Below are positions 13,569 to 25,938 of a stretch of DNA of 64,000 bases, one piece after another (positions within the stretch are counted from its first letter, which is position 1; the number at the start of each line of letters is the position of its first letter). The notes beneath the pieces are model-generated. The model saw nothing but the letters and a program-made list of their open reading frames with translations, was not told the origin of the DNA and ran no database searches. This stretch comes from Glandiceps talaboti (lineage: Eukaryota; Hemichordata; Enteropneusta; Spengelidae): assembly GCF_964340395.1 (NCBI RefSeq), contig NC_135566.1, forward strand, positions 2,904,501 to 2,968,500, given 5' to 3'. The position numbers were made by a program, and so were the translations under genes.

Positions 13569-15134
13569 CACACACACTATGAGTTATCAGTAGTACATAT
13601 GGAGTACTGCTTTGTAACTTCGGATTGGTGAGTTTTAAAAGCTTCCACGCCCTCAACGATAGACAATATCAGACGACTGCAGTGTTTGGTTGTCATGAAA
13701 ACTTAAGTGTTGTAATACTTAGATTTGATGTCATCTCAAATGAGTACGTATTAAAGTCAGATAAACACTAGTAGCTCGCCATCGAGTAAGTATGTATTGA
13801 AACATCTAGGCTTGTAAGATGAAAAATAGATAAGACTGCAACAATCATTTTGTGACAAGCGACTTTATTTAATTTGCTAGAATTAGTGACGAATCGCAAT
13901 ATTGCCACATGAACGGTCAAATGATTTAAAATGTGCAATACATCAAAGGAATGCTACTATTCTACGTCATAAGTAGACTATAGCTGAACAGTAATTTTCA
14001 GTTTATTACATACTTATTCACCATCAAATATAAAAGACGATCGACTCGCAAAATCTTTTTTAAACAAGTTGTAAAACTAATAAAATGCACTTACTCTACA
14101 TTTCTTGGCGAATTCATCTGAATAATATGTTTGTACACGTTTATTTCTAAAACTGTAAAAAGTGGTAATAAATGAAATTCAGGTAGCTGGAGGGTCATTA
14201 AATTTTTATATATTTGAATCAGATAGCATGATTTGAGCTTTTATAGATGGGCAGATTGTGGGGTTATATTTTTTATTATGTCACCATAATTGTGATACTT
14301 GGTCTATTATCGCTAACTACCCGTCAAAAACCAGTTCTTTTTTTTAAAGTAAGTGCAAAAGCATCAGAAATCCCACAACTTTGTAATTTTTAGCAAAAGT
14401 TTGATCAAGCACGTCTAATAGCAGGAGAATTTAATTCACAACGGGTCCAAACAGTTTTTTGGGTGGTTGTCAGAAAACACTCTATATACTACGTACTACA
14501 ATTACCTCATCGAAAGTGAGTTTCTCTCGCTGATGTAGTTCTGACTAGCTTCCTACAAATACTTAAAATGTAGTTGCAATGACTAATGTCAAATTATGGT
14601 ATACATTTAAAATATCACGTGATAAAATAGCAGTCGGAGTTCCAAACAATGAGTATTAAATCTTGATAGAAAATTCCTAATCTAACTTCAAATCTTACAT
14701 AAGTATAAAAAACACTTATATCCGTCCACCATAATAATACTTTAGGTGATGTAAGACAAATTCAAACAGTTCTATAGAATGTAACTACTATGCATACATA
14801 TAAGTTACTTTCAATTTATCGCTATGACAAATATTTTCTGATTATGATAATGAAAGGGGTTCAGTCTGTAATTTCATAGCTCTGGAGTCACCTTTTATTG
14901 AATACTGAAATTGACCTATTTCTATTCCAAATAGTCGCATCATGTTTGACAATTGGGAACTTGCAATCCAGACTGAGCATGCTCAAAAGGACTATGGATA
15001 TCTGTGGCCATCGTAATACCTAATCTGGAGCTACCGATAAAAAAACCTCCCACAATGGTTAGGGTAACTATGAATTGATCATTCGTGGTTGCAAACAATG
15101 TAACAGTAATGTTTACTATACCAATTCATTAGTA

Positions 15135-15140
15135 TTTATT
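15135..15140 (-). promoter_or_regulatory. Candidate poly(A) signal of nAChR gene B
   Basis: This is minus-strand AATAAA 197 bp downstream of the stop codon. The hexamer is canonical, but in AT-rich DNA it could be chance. Confidence 0.4.
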
Positions 15141-15336
15141 ATCACATTTCTCATTATGCAACATTCAACATGGCGGGTTTGCAAGTTCCCTATTGGTAGG
15201 GCTGTTACCAGAAAAACCATAGTTCAAAGTTGTATATCCATTAACAAGTGTTTCCTAACTGAAATCTGCTCAAACTATACATAATTAAAACTGATATCTC
15301 AAACTTGTCGTTCGATCGTTGTAATTCAAGAGACAC

Positions 15337-15453
15337 TCAAGGACTTGATTGTCGAAGCAATATAGCACATGCTCCTGATACATTAGCAATGGTGAAAATC
15401 CATAGAAATATCCGATCGATAACCATAGCAACGAATTTCCAATCATCCTTTTC
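15337..15453 (-). CDS. nAChR gene B, exon 6 (M4) and stop
   Basis: After acceptor CATTACAG the 117-bp exon encodes EKDDWKFVAMVIDRIFLW, the canonical pre-M4 and M4 start, then the rest of M4, a short tail LLRQSSP and TGA. The frame follows from exon 5. A TTTATT on the plus strand (minus-strand AATAAA) at 15135-15140, about 200 bp past the stop, is a plausible poly(A) signal. Confidence 0.92.
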   Translation of the reverse strand, partial: EKDDWKFVAMVIDRIFLWIFTIANVSGACAILLRQSSP

Positions 15454-15870
15454 CTGTAATGTAAAAGAAAAATTGAAATTCACTGATGTGCACCTGGTGA
15501 CCTTCTGTAAAACTGTAAGTGCAAAGTTGACTATGATTATCGTGTTGATCGATCACACACGTCTTCAGATATCAGGAATCTATAGTTGCACTAGATCGAA
15601 ACATGACAAGATAATAACATCACAGATGGCAAGGAATTATCGCGAGAAAGGATTATGATATCGCGAGGAAGGGGAAGGATGAAGTCATTTATCTTACTGG
15701 TGCCCACCATATTATATATAAATGTAGCATACTCGTACATACTATGTATAATGATTGTTTTTACTCACATTGTGATTGGGTTGAATCAATTAATCATTGA
15801 CAATCAAACGATCAGCTGATTTATCCAGTCAGTCAATACGTCTATCCATTCGTCATTCACTTATTCCGCC

Positions 15871-16068
15871 TCATTCATTCATTCATTCATTCATTCATTC
15901 ATTCATTCATCCATTCGTTCGTTCGTTCGTTTGTTCAAGCCACAGTAATTTACTAGTATCAATATGCCTTCAAATATTCATCAACGTTCTTCAATCATGA
16001 TCAGTTGTTAATTATTCTTTATCTACTTGCCAATTATTAAATACATCAATCGACCGATCGATGAACGG

Positions 16069-16102
<34 letters not shown>
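15871..16102 (+). repeat. (ATTC)n and (AATC)n tetranucleotide tracts
   Basis: ATTC/TTCG units at 15871-15933 and AATC units at 16070-16102, both in the last intron of nAChR gene B. Confidence 0.85.
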
Positions 16103-17136
16103 TGTAAATGTATTTTCAAGTTGTATTTGGTATCATGGATACAACTATGTTGAGCGAGGGCGCTGTACAGCTGCAAAGATTGAACTACATGTACAGAGTA
16201 AGAACGTAACAATTTAAAAATAGAGATGACTAATTTATCTAGTTATTTATGCATTCCAAATAATACATAGTAACCCTCTTCAGTTTAAATCCATGTAACG
16301 ATAATGGCTGTAGTAGTATTAGGGTTAATGGGCTTAAAGCTGCACTGGCTGCAACTGGACAGTTTTTTGAAACTGTTTTGTTAGACATAATGACTTAATC
16401 ATAATATTGTACACCCTGAGCAGTTATTGAATCACCTGTGGGTAAATGTATTTGTGCAGTTGTACACTAAATCCCATCGAATTGATTTGAGTCCGCACAC
16501 TAGAAATCAGCTTCCCAAAGCCATCACGATTTCAATCTCTTACTGCACTACTTATCAATACAATCAATCACCCCTAACATTTACGATGTTTAATTATGGT
16601 ATATTAATACTTTTTCAGTGAAAATATTGTTAGTTTGCTAATCTGAAAAAAGAATAGTCCAGTTACAGTTAGTACAGCTTTACGTTTGTTTGTAGATTGA
16701 AATCTGGGCTGGTGATTTTGTCTCTGTATAAAGTGATGCAAAATATGTGGGTTGTCGACGACGAAGCTTGACTGAATATCAACTTTTAGTAGCAACATCA
16801 CCACTTTGAAAACCCTTAAGTCATGTCGTGGTTGAGGTGGGAAATCGTCATGACATAACGTGATAGGTGGCAGCATTGTCATTGATGATTTGGAAAAGCA
16901 GTCCTCATCCGGATGATTGTGGCAATGGCGCTGAAAGTAAGGTTGTCAACCCTGGTCGTCTGAGCATATATGGTGCTAGTTTAGAGGACCTTTGAATCCC
17001 AACAACAGATTGTCCCAACTTGTGAGGCTCGTGTTAGGTGGTGAAGAATTAACACCTGCTAGTTTTCCTGTTCAACCCCATTTTAAGGTTTAAGTAATAT
17101 GGGTAATATGAATATCATGATCTTTATGATACTTAC

Positions 17137-18139
17137 CTCATTGTTACTATTTTCATTTCTAATGTGATCAGTTATGAATCTCATTTCTTCTAAGATGTGT
17201 GCATCAGTTTCATGTATTCTTGGAAAAACCATTTGAGATAGACATCTATTGCAACCATGGAGTCCATTACCATGGCTCGAAGTTTCGTTGTCTCCCGCGG
17301 GGGCAGAAAGTCCATTTTGATCACATGATATCGAATTTGCAATGTTATTATCTTTTTTCAACATGGATTCCATCTCTACACAGTCTTTGGCTATGAGAGG
17401 TAAATCTTCCTTCTCATGTTTAAGCCTTGGCTTCATGCAAAGGAGTCTGGGCAGGATGTTCAGAAACAGTATGTTAATCCACTTGGGCATTTTTGAATGC
17501 ATGATTCCCGACCTATGGTGAATATTTAAAACAATGACAGTTATCACAATGGACACCATCACCATAATTTCCGTAAACATGAGGTAGCGACCGATTAACG
17601 GCATCGCGGCTGAAGATGGCGGCATAATATCTGCCACTAGAAGCTGAAAAACTGACAAGGCTAAGAGAATGGAAATACTGAGGCTAATCTTCTCACCGCT
17701 GTCAGGAGGAAGATAAAACACCATCAGGGTCAGGAAAGACATAATCATACATGGTATAATCAAGTTAACAACGTAGAAGTCTGATCGTCGACGGATGATG
17801 ATAACATATTGAATATTGGAATATATTTCTTCGCAACAGTCATATTTCATGGTGTAGTTGACACCCGGAGCATCAATAACTTCCCATTCACTATTCTCCC
17901 AGAAATCTTCTTTTTCCGCCCCGTCGTTCATTAATAGTAATAACAATTCATTCCCACTGTATGCCCATGACCCAAACTTTAATGTGCAACGCTGTTCATC
18001 AAATGGGAAAAACTCGATGTCGATTTTACACGGACTTTTGAAAATCGTTGGCGGGGCAAAGAATACTGTTCCATCACTATAAATCCTTGCTTTAATAGTT
18101 TGTTTTGCAGACATCGTCGAACCAAAATTACCATCAGCA
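17137..18139 (-). CDS. nAChR gene B, exon 5: Cys-loop, binding loops B and C, M1-M3, cytoplasmic loop
   Basis: The exon starts after TTTACAG, completing LYN-NADG, and ends at GAG before GTAAGT in phase 0. In the assembled protein the Cys-loop is C166-C180 (CKIDIEFFPFDEQRC), the loop B Trp is W187 (GSWAYSG), and loop C is Y228-D-C230-C231-EEI-Y235. M1 spans about 251-271. The GEK motif at 277-279 precedes M2, with Leu at 9', Gln at 15' and Asp instead of the usual Glu at 20'. M3 follows at about 310-333. The cytoplasmic loop has the variable centre CDQNGLSAPAGDNETSSHGN and a conserved MA-helix-like end (HILEEMRFITDHIRNEN). Confidence 0.95.
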
Positions 18140-18439
18140 CTGTAAATAATCAAACCAAAATCTTTGAGATGTAATAAAACCCTTTTTCTATTGTAATTCT
18201 GTAGGTTGTCTGACGACATTAACATCTAGAGGTTATAGATGATATTACTTGCCAAATGACTGTGACTTTGTTTCTAACAATTTACACGAATGTGGTCAAT
18301 TTGAGGGTTTTTTTGCTGGTTGACCGGAGACAATATGAATTATTGATATACAAATAAAAACATGGATGAAATAAGTGCATGTATATATTTCCGTTGTTCT
18401 TTATTTGATGTGCCTGAAATTAAAAAAATAAACGTTGGT

Positions 18440-18905
18440 CACACTTAAATACGACAGTGCCTTGATTTTGATAATTGCCCCGTAAGTTCGAGGTCAAGGT
18501 CAACTGTCATAGTCTTTCAAGAAAAGTTGCACCTGATTACATTTGGATAGAAACTTCAATACAGTCTCTGTGTCTTATATTTTTTAAGTTATGCAGTAAA
18601 TATTGATTTTGACCACAAATATGACTGCAGTAAACAATGTTATGATAGGTCAATGTCAAAATAAATCTTACATCTGATACTATTGGGTAGACTCTTGATG
18701 GAGTCTCTATGTACTACAGTTCTTGAATTATGCTGTAAATTATAATATTTTAACTACATCTATTCATATCTTGTAAACCAAAGTGACGTCCCATATGATA
18801 TATCACCTTTGTGTCAGGATTGCATGAAATTGGATTTGTCAGAAAAATGACATTTTATAGACAGACGAGCGGACAGACATAATAGCCCCCTCCTTAGGGG
18901 GCTAA
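18440..18905 (+). repeat. Interspersed repeat family R1, copy 2, with terminal hairpin
   Basis: Shares with copy 1 the blocks GAGGTCAAGGTCAA, GTCTCTGTGTCTTATATT, TTAAGTTATGCAGTAAATATTG, TTGGGTAGACTCTTGATGGAG and a tail GACAGACGAGCGGACAGACA. The tail is followed by the perfect inverted repeat TAGCCCCCT-CCTT-AGGGGGCTA (about 18882-18903). It lies in the 5' part of the 18140-19316 intron region of gene B. Confidence 0.7.
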
Positions 18906-19316
18906 AAATATATAGATATGAATACCAAAGTTTGGCATTATGCCTAAATACTGGCCAAGGATTTGACTTCTGTCAAACAAAATGGTTTAGTTATGTTTAG
19001 TTGGCTAAAATGTGATACACAACAGGTAAGTGTTGATAAGTAACACAGCCCCACCCCACTTCTATCATCCCAAGATATTAATTTAATATTATCTAAAATT
19101 TGTACAGAATCACTTACTTTAGCATGTTTAACATTGTTGACACTTTCTAGACATTTTAAAATAGACCGTGTTTTAAAATACTTGAAGTTTGTTATGAAAA
19201 AATAATCCATAAAACTGCAAGAAAGAAAACAAAACTGAATCGTACATTCAGAGTTTTGGTCAAAAACAATTCATTTGCTGCGGATTGTACCGTACGTTAT
19301 CATATTAAATACTCAC

Positions 19317-19426
19317 TTGTTGTACAATACGATATCTGGGTACCAGAGTGTATGTTCAGGTACAGATACAGCTGTTAGATTGTCATAGTCGTCTGGATTC
19401 CAACTTAATCTATAGTCAGTCCATTG
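19317..19426 (-). CDS. nAChR gene B, exon 4 (110 bp, loop A)
   Basis: The exon lies between acceptor TTGCTTCCAG and donor GTGAGT. It encodes QWTDYRLSWNPDDYDN and ends WYPDIVLYN plus two bases of an Asn codon completed by exon 5. It has the same length, phase and position as the 110-bp exon of gene A. Confidence 0.92.
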
Positions 19427-19686
19427 CTGGAAGCAAACCGTAAAGGAAAATGATAAAGATAGTCATTATTGCTAGAATCTGTAAGTGAATCACACAGTAA
19501 GAACATTTGTATTGCTGCCAACCCAGCCATTCTTTATCCATTACACTTGGTCTGTGTATCGTCAACTCCAACAGGTTTACTATTCCTTTAAAGTTTCATT
19601 TGTCTCACTCTGTATCTCTCTCTTCCTGTTCATAATTTGTATTTATGTCTACACGTGTTTTTCTGTTGTGTAGTATGTCTGTATAC

Positions 19687-19788
<102 letters not shown>

Positions 19789-21608
19789 AAAAGTTGTCAA
19801 TATCGCTAGCTTGTTTTACAATACATATTACCCAAAGTTGTTTTCTTTGAAATAAAACGCGCCAACGTGCAATTCTTTTTTGAGTCTGTATTGCCTACGA
19901 CAGTATGTGCAACTATGGTATATATGTACAACAAGGTGCGTAATACAACCTTCAAGGGTCCTTGGTTTCGTGTACATTGCCTTTTTTGATTGAACATGTG
20001 TTGTGTGAACGATTTGAGCGACCATCCATGAAATGCATTTAGCTTGTAATATTATCCAACGGTAGACGAGGACCTCAAGTAGAATATAAGAACGATTGCA
20101 ATGTCCTCAATCCTTTTATTTGATGTAATATCTACTTAGAGTACTCCCCTGTGTATTGAAAATGATAGCAACTATTATATCGTCTTATGTTCTAATTTGT
20201 AATGCTGCAGTGCTACAAAACAGCTGAATGAAAAACTACTTTAACTGGAAATTGATGGCCATCGATCGACTTTTGATAATCCCTAGTACTGTACAAAATT
20301 AAAGATGACAACGAATATGAAGACAATATCTGAAACTGTGAGAACGCTTGATTAACAGCAGAACTGTTACATGTATTATTCAACACACGTTATTTCACAA
20401 ATTGTAATCTGGGAGAAAGTGAAAGTTTACAACAAAGAAACACATTCGTTTGCAATGTTTGGGCGGGAAATTTATCATACGGAAGAGTTAAAGTATCACA
20501 AACCGTGTTTATAAACTTTTTACTCAAGTGAAAATACTTACATAATACCTCGGTTAAACTATTCTACTATCATGTTGATGTCAATGCATACATTCTATGA
20601 CATTACCATTGTCTTCTGATATTGTTAGTAGAGTTGAATGCATAGTAAGGGTTTCCTCGACATTGTATACGTATAATACATTACGTCATCGGAAAGTTTA
20701 TCAGTTATATCTTAGTACTAGGTTTGATCATTGAGTTCAATCAATTTCAAGTGAGGGTTCAACATGTTTACGTTAGTAGAATTCTATAATAATAATAATC
20801 TTTTATTTATACTGGATAGTTCTTTAAGCATATAAACACTTGTCTCCCAAGAAGTCCAGTTAGGGCCATCCCTCGTGGGTTCAGTGTTAATTCTGCGAGT
20901 ATGTATTAAATATGCAACAAAATCACGCCCAAAGACATATATATCAACTCAACTTGTGCCACTTAACCATATGGAAAATGTGACAATTACCAACTCTTGT
21001 CAATTATTTCATCAACGAGCTCGCCAAAAACCTTTGATGCATGATGTGTTCAATTCCTTCCATTTATTCTACGAGTTGAAATCGAACTTTAATTTGATTC
21101 ACCAATGTCAACAAAACTTAAAGTACTTTTACTTGTCCTGTTCACTGCAGTTACTTTTCCCCTAGGCACGACGTAGCAACATATCCTCATATCAATCACT
21201 TACTTGTTAGTTTGTAATCGAAAGACAGTGATTAATCAGTAATGCCAAAGCTTGAAGGCATAAAAATCCAAATTGGTGTCACATTAAAAAAATAGTTTAA
21301 CAAAAACGTGTGTTCAGTGTTGTTGATTAATGATTAAATTCTTTCAATGTGTCCATGTACTTTCCTTTTGCGAAAATTGCAACATGACCAGTAGCATGAG
21401 TTTGGTATGAATAGACTATTATAGTCACTTTACAATATGAGGGCGCCGTATATCTCATCTTTTTTATAAAAAATCTCAGTGGAAGAGGGTATTAGAATAT
21501 TTCTGTGGGACGTATACGCGTATAATCTTAGACTGCCCAGCAAGAAGTCTGCAAGAACTTAATTTATTATACGATCTCGAAACTAATGAAACACAATGTT
21601 CTGATGCT

Positions 21609-21628
21609 GCAACAACAACAGCAGCAGC

Positions 21629-21680
<52 letters not shown>
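21609..21680 (+). repeat. (CAA)n trinucleotide microsatellite
   Basis: CAA units with an internal GCA triplet block, in intron 3 of nAChR gene B. Confidence 0.92.
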
Positions 21681-22880
21681 TATTTTAACGTAAATCATGA
21701 TATAATTTATTTTCAAAAAATATTCATTTTACCTTCTTCTAAATACTGACTACATGAGCTATATCGGCCTAAGCGTATAATGTTCTATGATTTACAGACA
21801 TAAAGCCGAATGGGAGCCAACTTGTAAGAAATTGTTATTTTAAAACTCAATTTGAGTGTACATTTAGATAACAGAGCAGCAAAGGGTTATTTAGATTTTA
21901 ATTAATCACATTTGTTAGGTGTATGCCTTAAGATATTGGGATCTAGACTAAGACACATATCAAGCTCAATTTAAACATATTCCATTGATCATATGCAATG
22001 ATCACCTAAAAACAAACAACCAAACAGTCATTCTTTTTGACTTCACTGTCCTAGTTAACGGTCAGGTTTCAAGACTCTGGATTTCATTATAATTTATCTG
22101 GGAATTTTTCAACATTCATTCATTAATAATGGAGCCTGTAAAAGCATACAATATCATTTGATATGTTTAGCCGGGTAATATAACATGATTGGTGTTGACA
22201 TGTAGTTGTATTACTAGATAGCTGCCAACCATCGATTTTCTACTCACTAGCTATGAATAAATGTCGTCACGTCTCACTGCTTTCATAGTTAAATCGATAT
22301 AAAGTGTCAAGTTTCTGAAACGTCTTTACGGTACCGCATGAATCACTCACAGGAAGCTATCACTGCAAATTGGTGTTGTTGAAAGCACAGTGTTTGACTT
22401 TACTTTACACAATTACATGAACTATATAAATCAAGATGACAAAATGTTGTCATATAATGCAAACCAATTGTACTCTTACCTTTTTTTCAAATGATCTATA
22501 TTTTATCCCAGTTTAGGAGTTATTTTATTAGTAATATCACATTTTAGATATCCATATGTACAAAAAGTATACAGTGTTATAAGTTGCACCCAATCGCATA
22601 TAAAATCATACCTCGTGCACAGGTATTCATTGTTGAAAATGTATATCAGAAATTATCGTTATACTCTCAATTCAATGTAAAAGAACCTTTATAGAAAATA
22701 TATATATTCCATGAATTATCAGGGAAACAAACAAAGTGGCATTTCTGGGAGATTTCCCATATCTTATGGAACCAAATAAATAATCAGTGGGTTTACTTTT
22801 ATTCCGAGAATGTCGTAAGAATTGTTTTTCGAATAACGAATAATAAAGATCTAAAGATATTGATAGAACATATAACTTAC

Positions 22881-22925
22881 ATGTTTCATCCAGACACTTG
22901 ATGTCATAATTTGGTTCTTCTCATC
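22881..22925 (-). CDS. nAChR gene B, exon 3 (45-bp micro-exon, loop D)
   Basis: The 45 bp between acceptor ATCTTCAG and donor GTAAGT encode DEKNQIMTSSVWMKH. This is the family's conserved DE.NQ.M.T..W exon, including the loop D tryptophan of the complementary binding face. It was found by motif because it is too short for ORF finding. Confidence 0.92.
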
Positions 22926-25783
22926 CTGAAGATAGAGAGAAAGTTAAATATGAGGAAGGGTGAGTATGACAGAAAAGGGGGGGGGGCAGACAAACTGGAA
23001 GACATACAGGCAGGCAGGCAAATACAAGCAAACAAACTAACAAACAAAGAGACGGGTCGAGAAAAAAGATAACGTAAAAAGAGAAAGTAAACGACAAGAT
23101 AAAATCACTCAATCTTTGAGTCTTGCGGTCTAATATCAAAGATACACGTAAAGTTACTAAATTATTCAAGTGCACACTTGCATGCAGATTTAATACACCC
23201 GTGAAGTATGTTAGAAACCCGATAATAGCATTTTATCATTGAAAGTGTCTTTTGAAATGGATGAGTATTAGGTCAGTGGATTTTGTAAGAAGTCTATCAA
23301 GTGACCCCGCTTTAAGATAAAATAGCTAGTCAGATTGATAGCTTATTTCTGAACCATTACATTAAAAAATTTGTAAAGACCTTCATGACGTTTTGTAGTA
23401 GGGAGACGAAAACACTCGAAAAGACATCACTTTCATTTCTGAAGATTTTTTTATATGAATATCAGTAGCTGATTGAAATGTAAGTAATAAGTCTTCAAAT
23501 CTTTAATCGATTTTAGCCCCAATCCTCGAGCTAATCATTGCTTAAAAATGTTATTTGACTACAATATCATAGAAATATTAACATTTCATTTTATTTTTAT
23601 GTTGGTGTTCAAATACGTGGGAGAAATAACGATGCAATTTCTATATACTTGGTATGATCATTTGCTATTATAGTTTTGTGGTATTTTGAAAAATGTGTAT
23701 TGAATAATGTATATGTAGTGCTAATGGCATTTTTATGACATTTATGTATTCAGGATATTTTCCTCGCAAATGTACTATGCTGATTACCCAAAGTAAAACA
23801 TATTGAAAAGATGACGATAATATAAAAATCTGACTATTTGATTATTTGAGCTATGTCAAAGTGAAAATGACATTGAACAGTATGCTTTACTTGTGTTGAG
23901 GCCAACACTAATTAAACGTCATCTTTATGCAATAAATGAAGAATCGCAGAGTGGCTGAATTTAGTCAATGCCATGCCGCACATCTAAAATTTAACCTTTA
24001 GTAACTTAACGAAAACAGAGTGTAATGTTTTTCAATCTCCTGTGTGGTTACGGTTAAGTCACCCTGGTTTCTAAAGTTCAATTCTATTGTATTTTCTTTA
24101 AAATAAAAATCTCCTTTTACCGTGGGTATTTTGCATGGTTATCTGGAGCGGGTGACAGAATATTGTATTGCTATATTATCATTATCGATTATATTTTTAT
24201 TTCATTATCAAAACATTACGTTATTGGATACCATTACTAGGATACCTAAAGTGACATGCAATCAATGTTACTACTTCGTCTTCGATACATTAAGTAACAT
24301 ATGATATATTCTATGTTTGCCATCCCATAGTTGAAATCACTACTCCCATAATTATTCGTTCATGGAAGCTTACTATATCTAAAACATACACTGTACACAG
24401 CGACAAGAATTTGTACAGCTTTGGTATTTAGGTAACCTTTGTATTTACAGTACCGTCGTCTATCAAAAACCAATAAACGGTGTATTGAACATACTTCTAC
24501 AGATACAATGGCGGTAAAATGGTCTCCTTTTAGATGAGTCAGATGAAAATAACCAATTTGCAGCGGAAAGGTGTTAAGGTGAAAACAGAGTACTGATCGA
24601 AAAATCAAATAGCGTTCGTTCAATAATGATCGAATCGTTCTATATTGCTGTATTGTCGGACATCTCCAACCTCACTATAACATCCATTATGTCTCTTTTA
24701 TCTCCGTTGTAATTGGAATCAAACTTCACATATGTTCGAGAAAATGCAGATGTATATTTCATGTTTACATGTAAAACGCTAAGAAAATATTCAAAAACTA
24801 TTGGTGAATCAATATCATAATAGAACCGCCGTAATGAGGTTGTCACTTTATCATTGCTTCCGAAGCAAATATGCAAATTCCATAATATATTATTTAAGAC
24901 TATTTATTTTGAACTGAAGACCCCGTATGTTCAATTAAACATCTACGTGATACGTTCTATAACTTATGTCAAATAAGTTTGAGATTTCTTCTAGAAAATA
25001 TTGCATACATTCAATGTTTTGACGTGTAGTTCAAGTGTCACGGGTTTGATGACGTAAGCACACATTCTCGCTCTCTAGATGTATAAATACGGGAAATTAA
25101 ATCCCGACATTTCATCATTAATGCCTGACTTGGCTCCATGTAGTATAAATGACGTCATGGAAAACTACATTGAATCTGAAGAATAACAGTGGTGACAGAG
25201 TACATTGTTGTAAAATGCAATGGAAACGAAGCAATAATTGATTGCTGAAAATAAATAATAGCTAATATAATATCATGTTAATTTACATTCACCTTCAAAT
25301 CAGGCAACATCTTGTAATATAGTGAGAACATATTGATTCTTGCATTACAAAAACAGATTTCTAATCTGACGTACGATGTTTTGACATGGTGTGTCATTCT
25401 TCCTTTATATGAAACAACTAATGAAGCAGAGTTATTTTTGTCGTCTTTACTATATTGAGCTTTAATGTAGATTGGATCGACAGTCTACGAAGACGAATAG
25501 TGACAGCATACTTTTGAAAAAGGCATTAGGTGAAGACAAATTCTACTTGTCGATAGTAATGAGAAAGTCGATAGTAATGAGAAACAAATTGTAAAGGATG
25601 CTTTAACGTAGTAATTAATTGAGAATTGGGAAAGGTAGAAAATACAGCTTTCTATAGATAATTTAACCTTCGACCTGTAGCTCAAATGTCAATGAATGAC
25701 ACTACACTTACAGGTGTGGCGCCATAAAAAATAATTGTAGAAAAAAGTACTATTCTTTTGCTTGTAGATAGTAGTATACATAC

Positions 25784-25938
25784 CACGTCCAACAGTTGTG
25801 TGATAGACAGACCGAATAACACCTGCAGTGTTTCCTGGGGATGGAAAGTTGGTCTTCCCATGGGATTATACTGTTTAGAATCGCTGAATAAATTTCTGTC
25901 ATACAGCAGTCTATCCTCTGCAGAGAGTGGCATGTCAC
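25784..25938 (-). CDS. nAChR gene B, exon 2: N-terminal helix and first strands
   Basis: This 155-bp exon lies between acceptor TTCTGTAG and donor GTATGT. It encodes DMPLSAEDRLLYDRNLF, the N-terminal helix region of nAChRs, and ends VLFGLSITQLLDV, matching the strand 1 motif before the conserved 45-bp exon. Start phase fits exon 1 and end phase 0 fits exon 3. Confidence 0.88.

Larger units (their letters stand above)
12848..15336. other. Intergenic space between convergent nAChR genes
   Basis: It holds the presumed 3' UTRs of both genes, their candidate poly(A) signals (13221 + strand, 15135 - strand) and one compound microsatellite. No other gene was seen. Confidence 0.6.
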
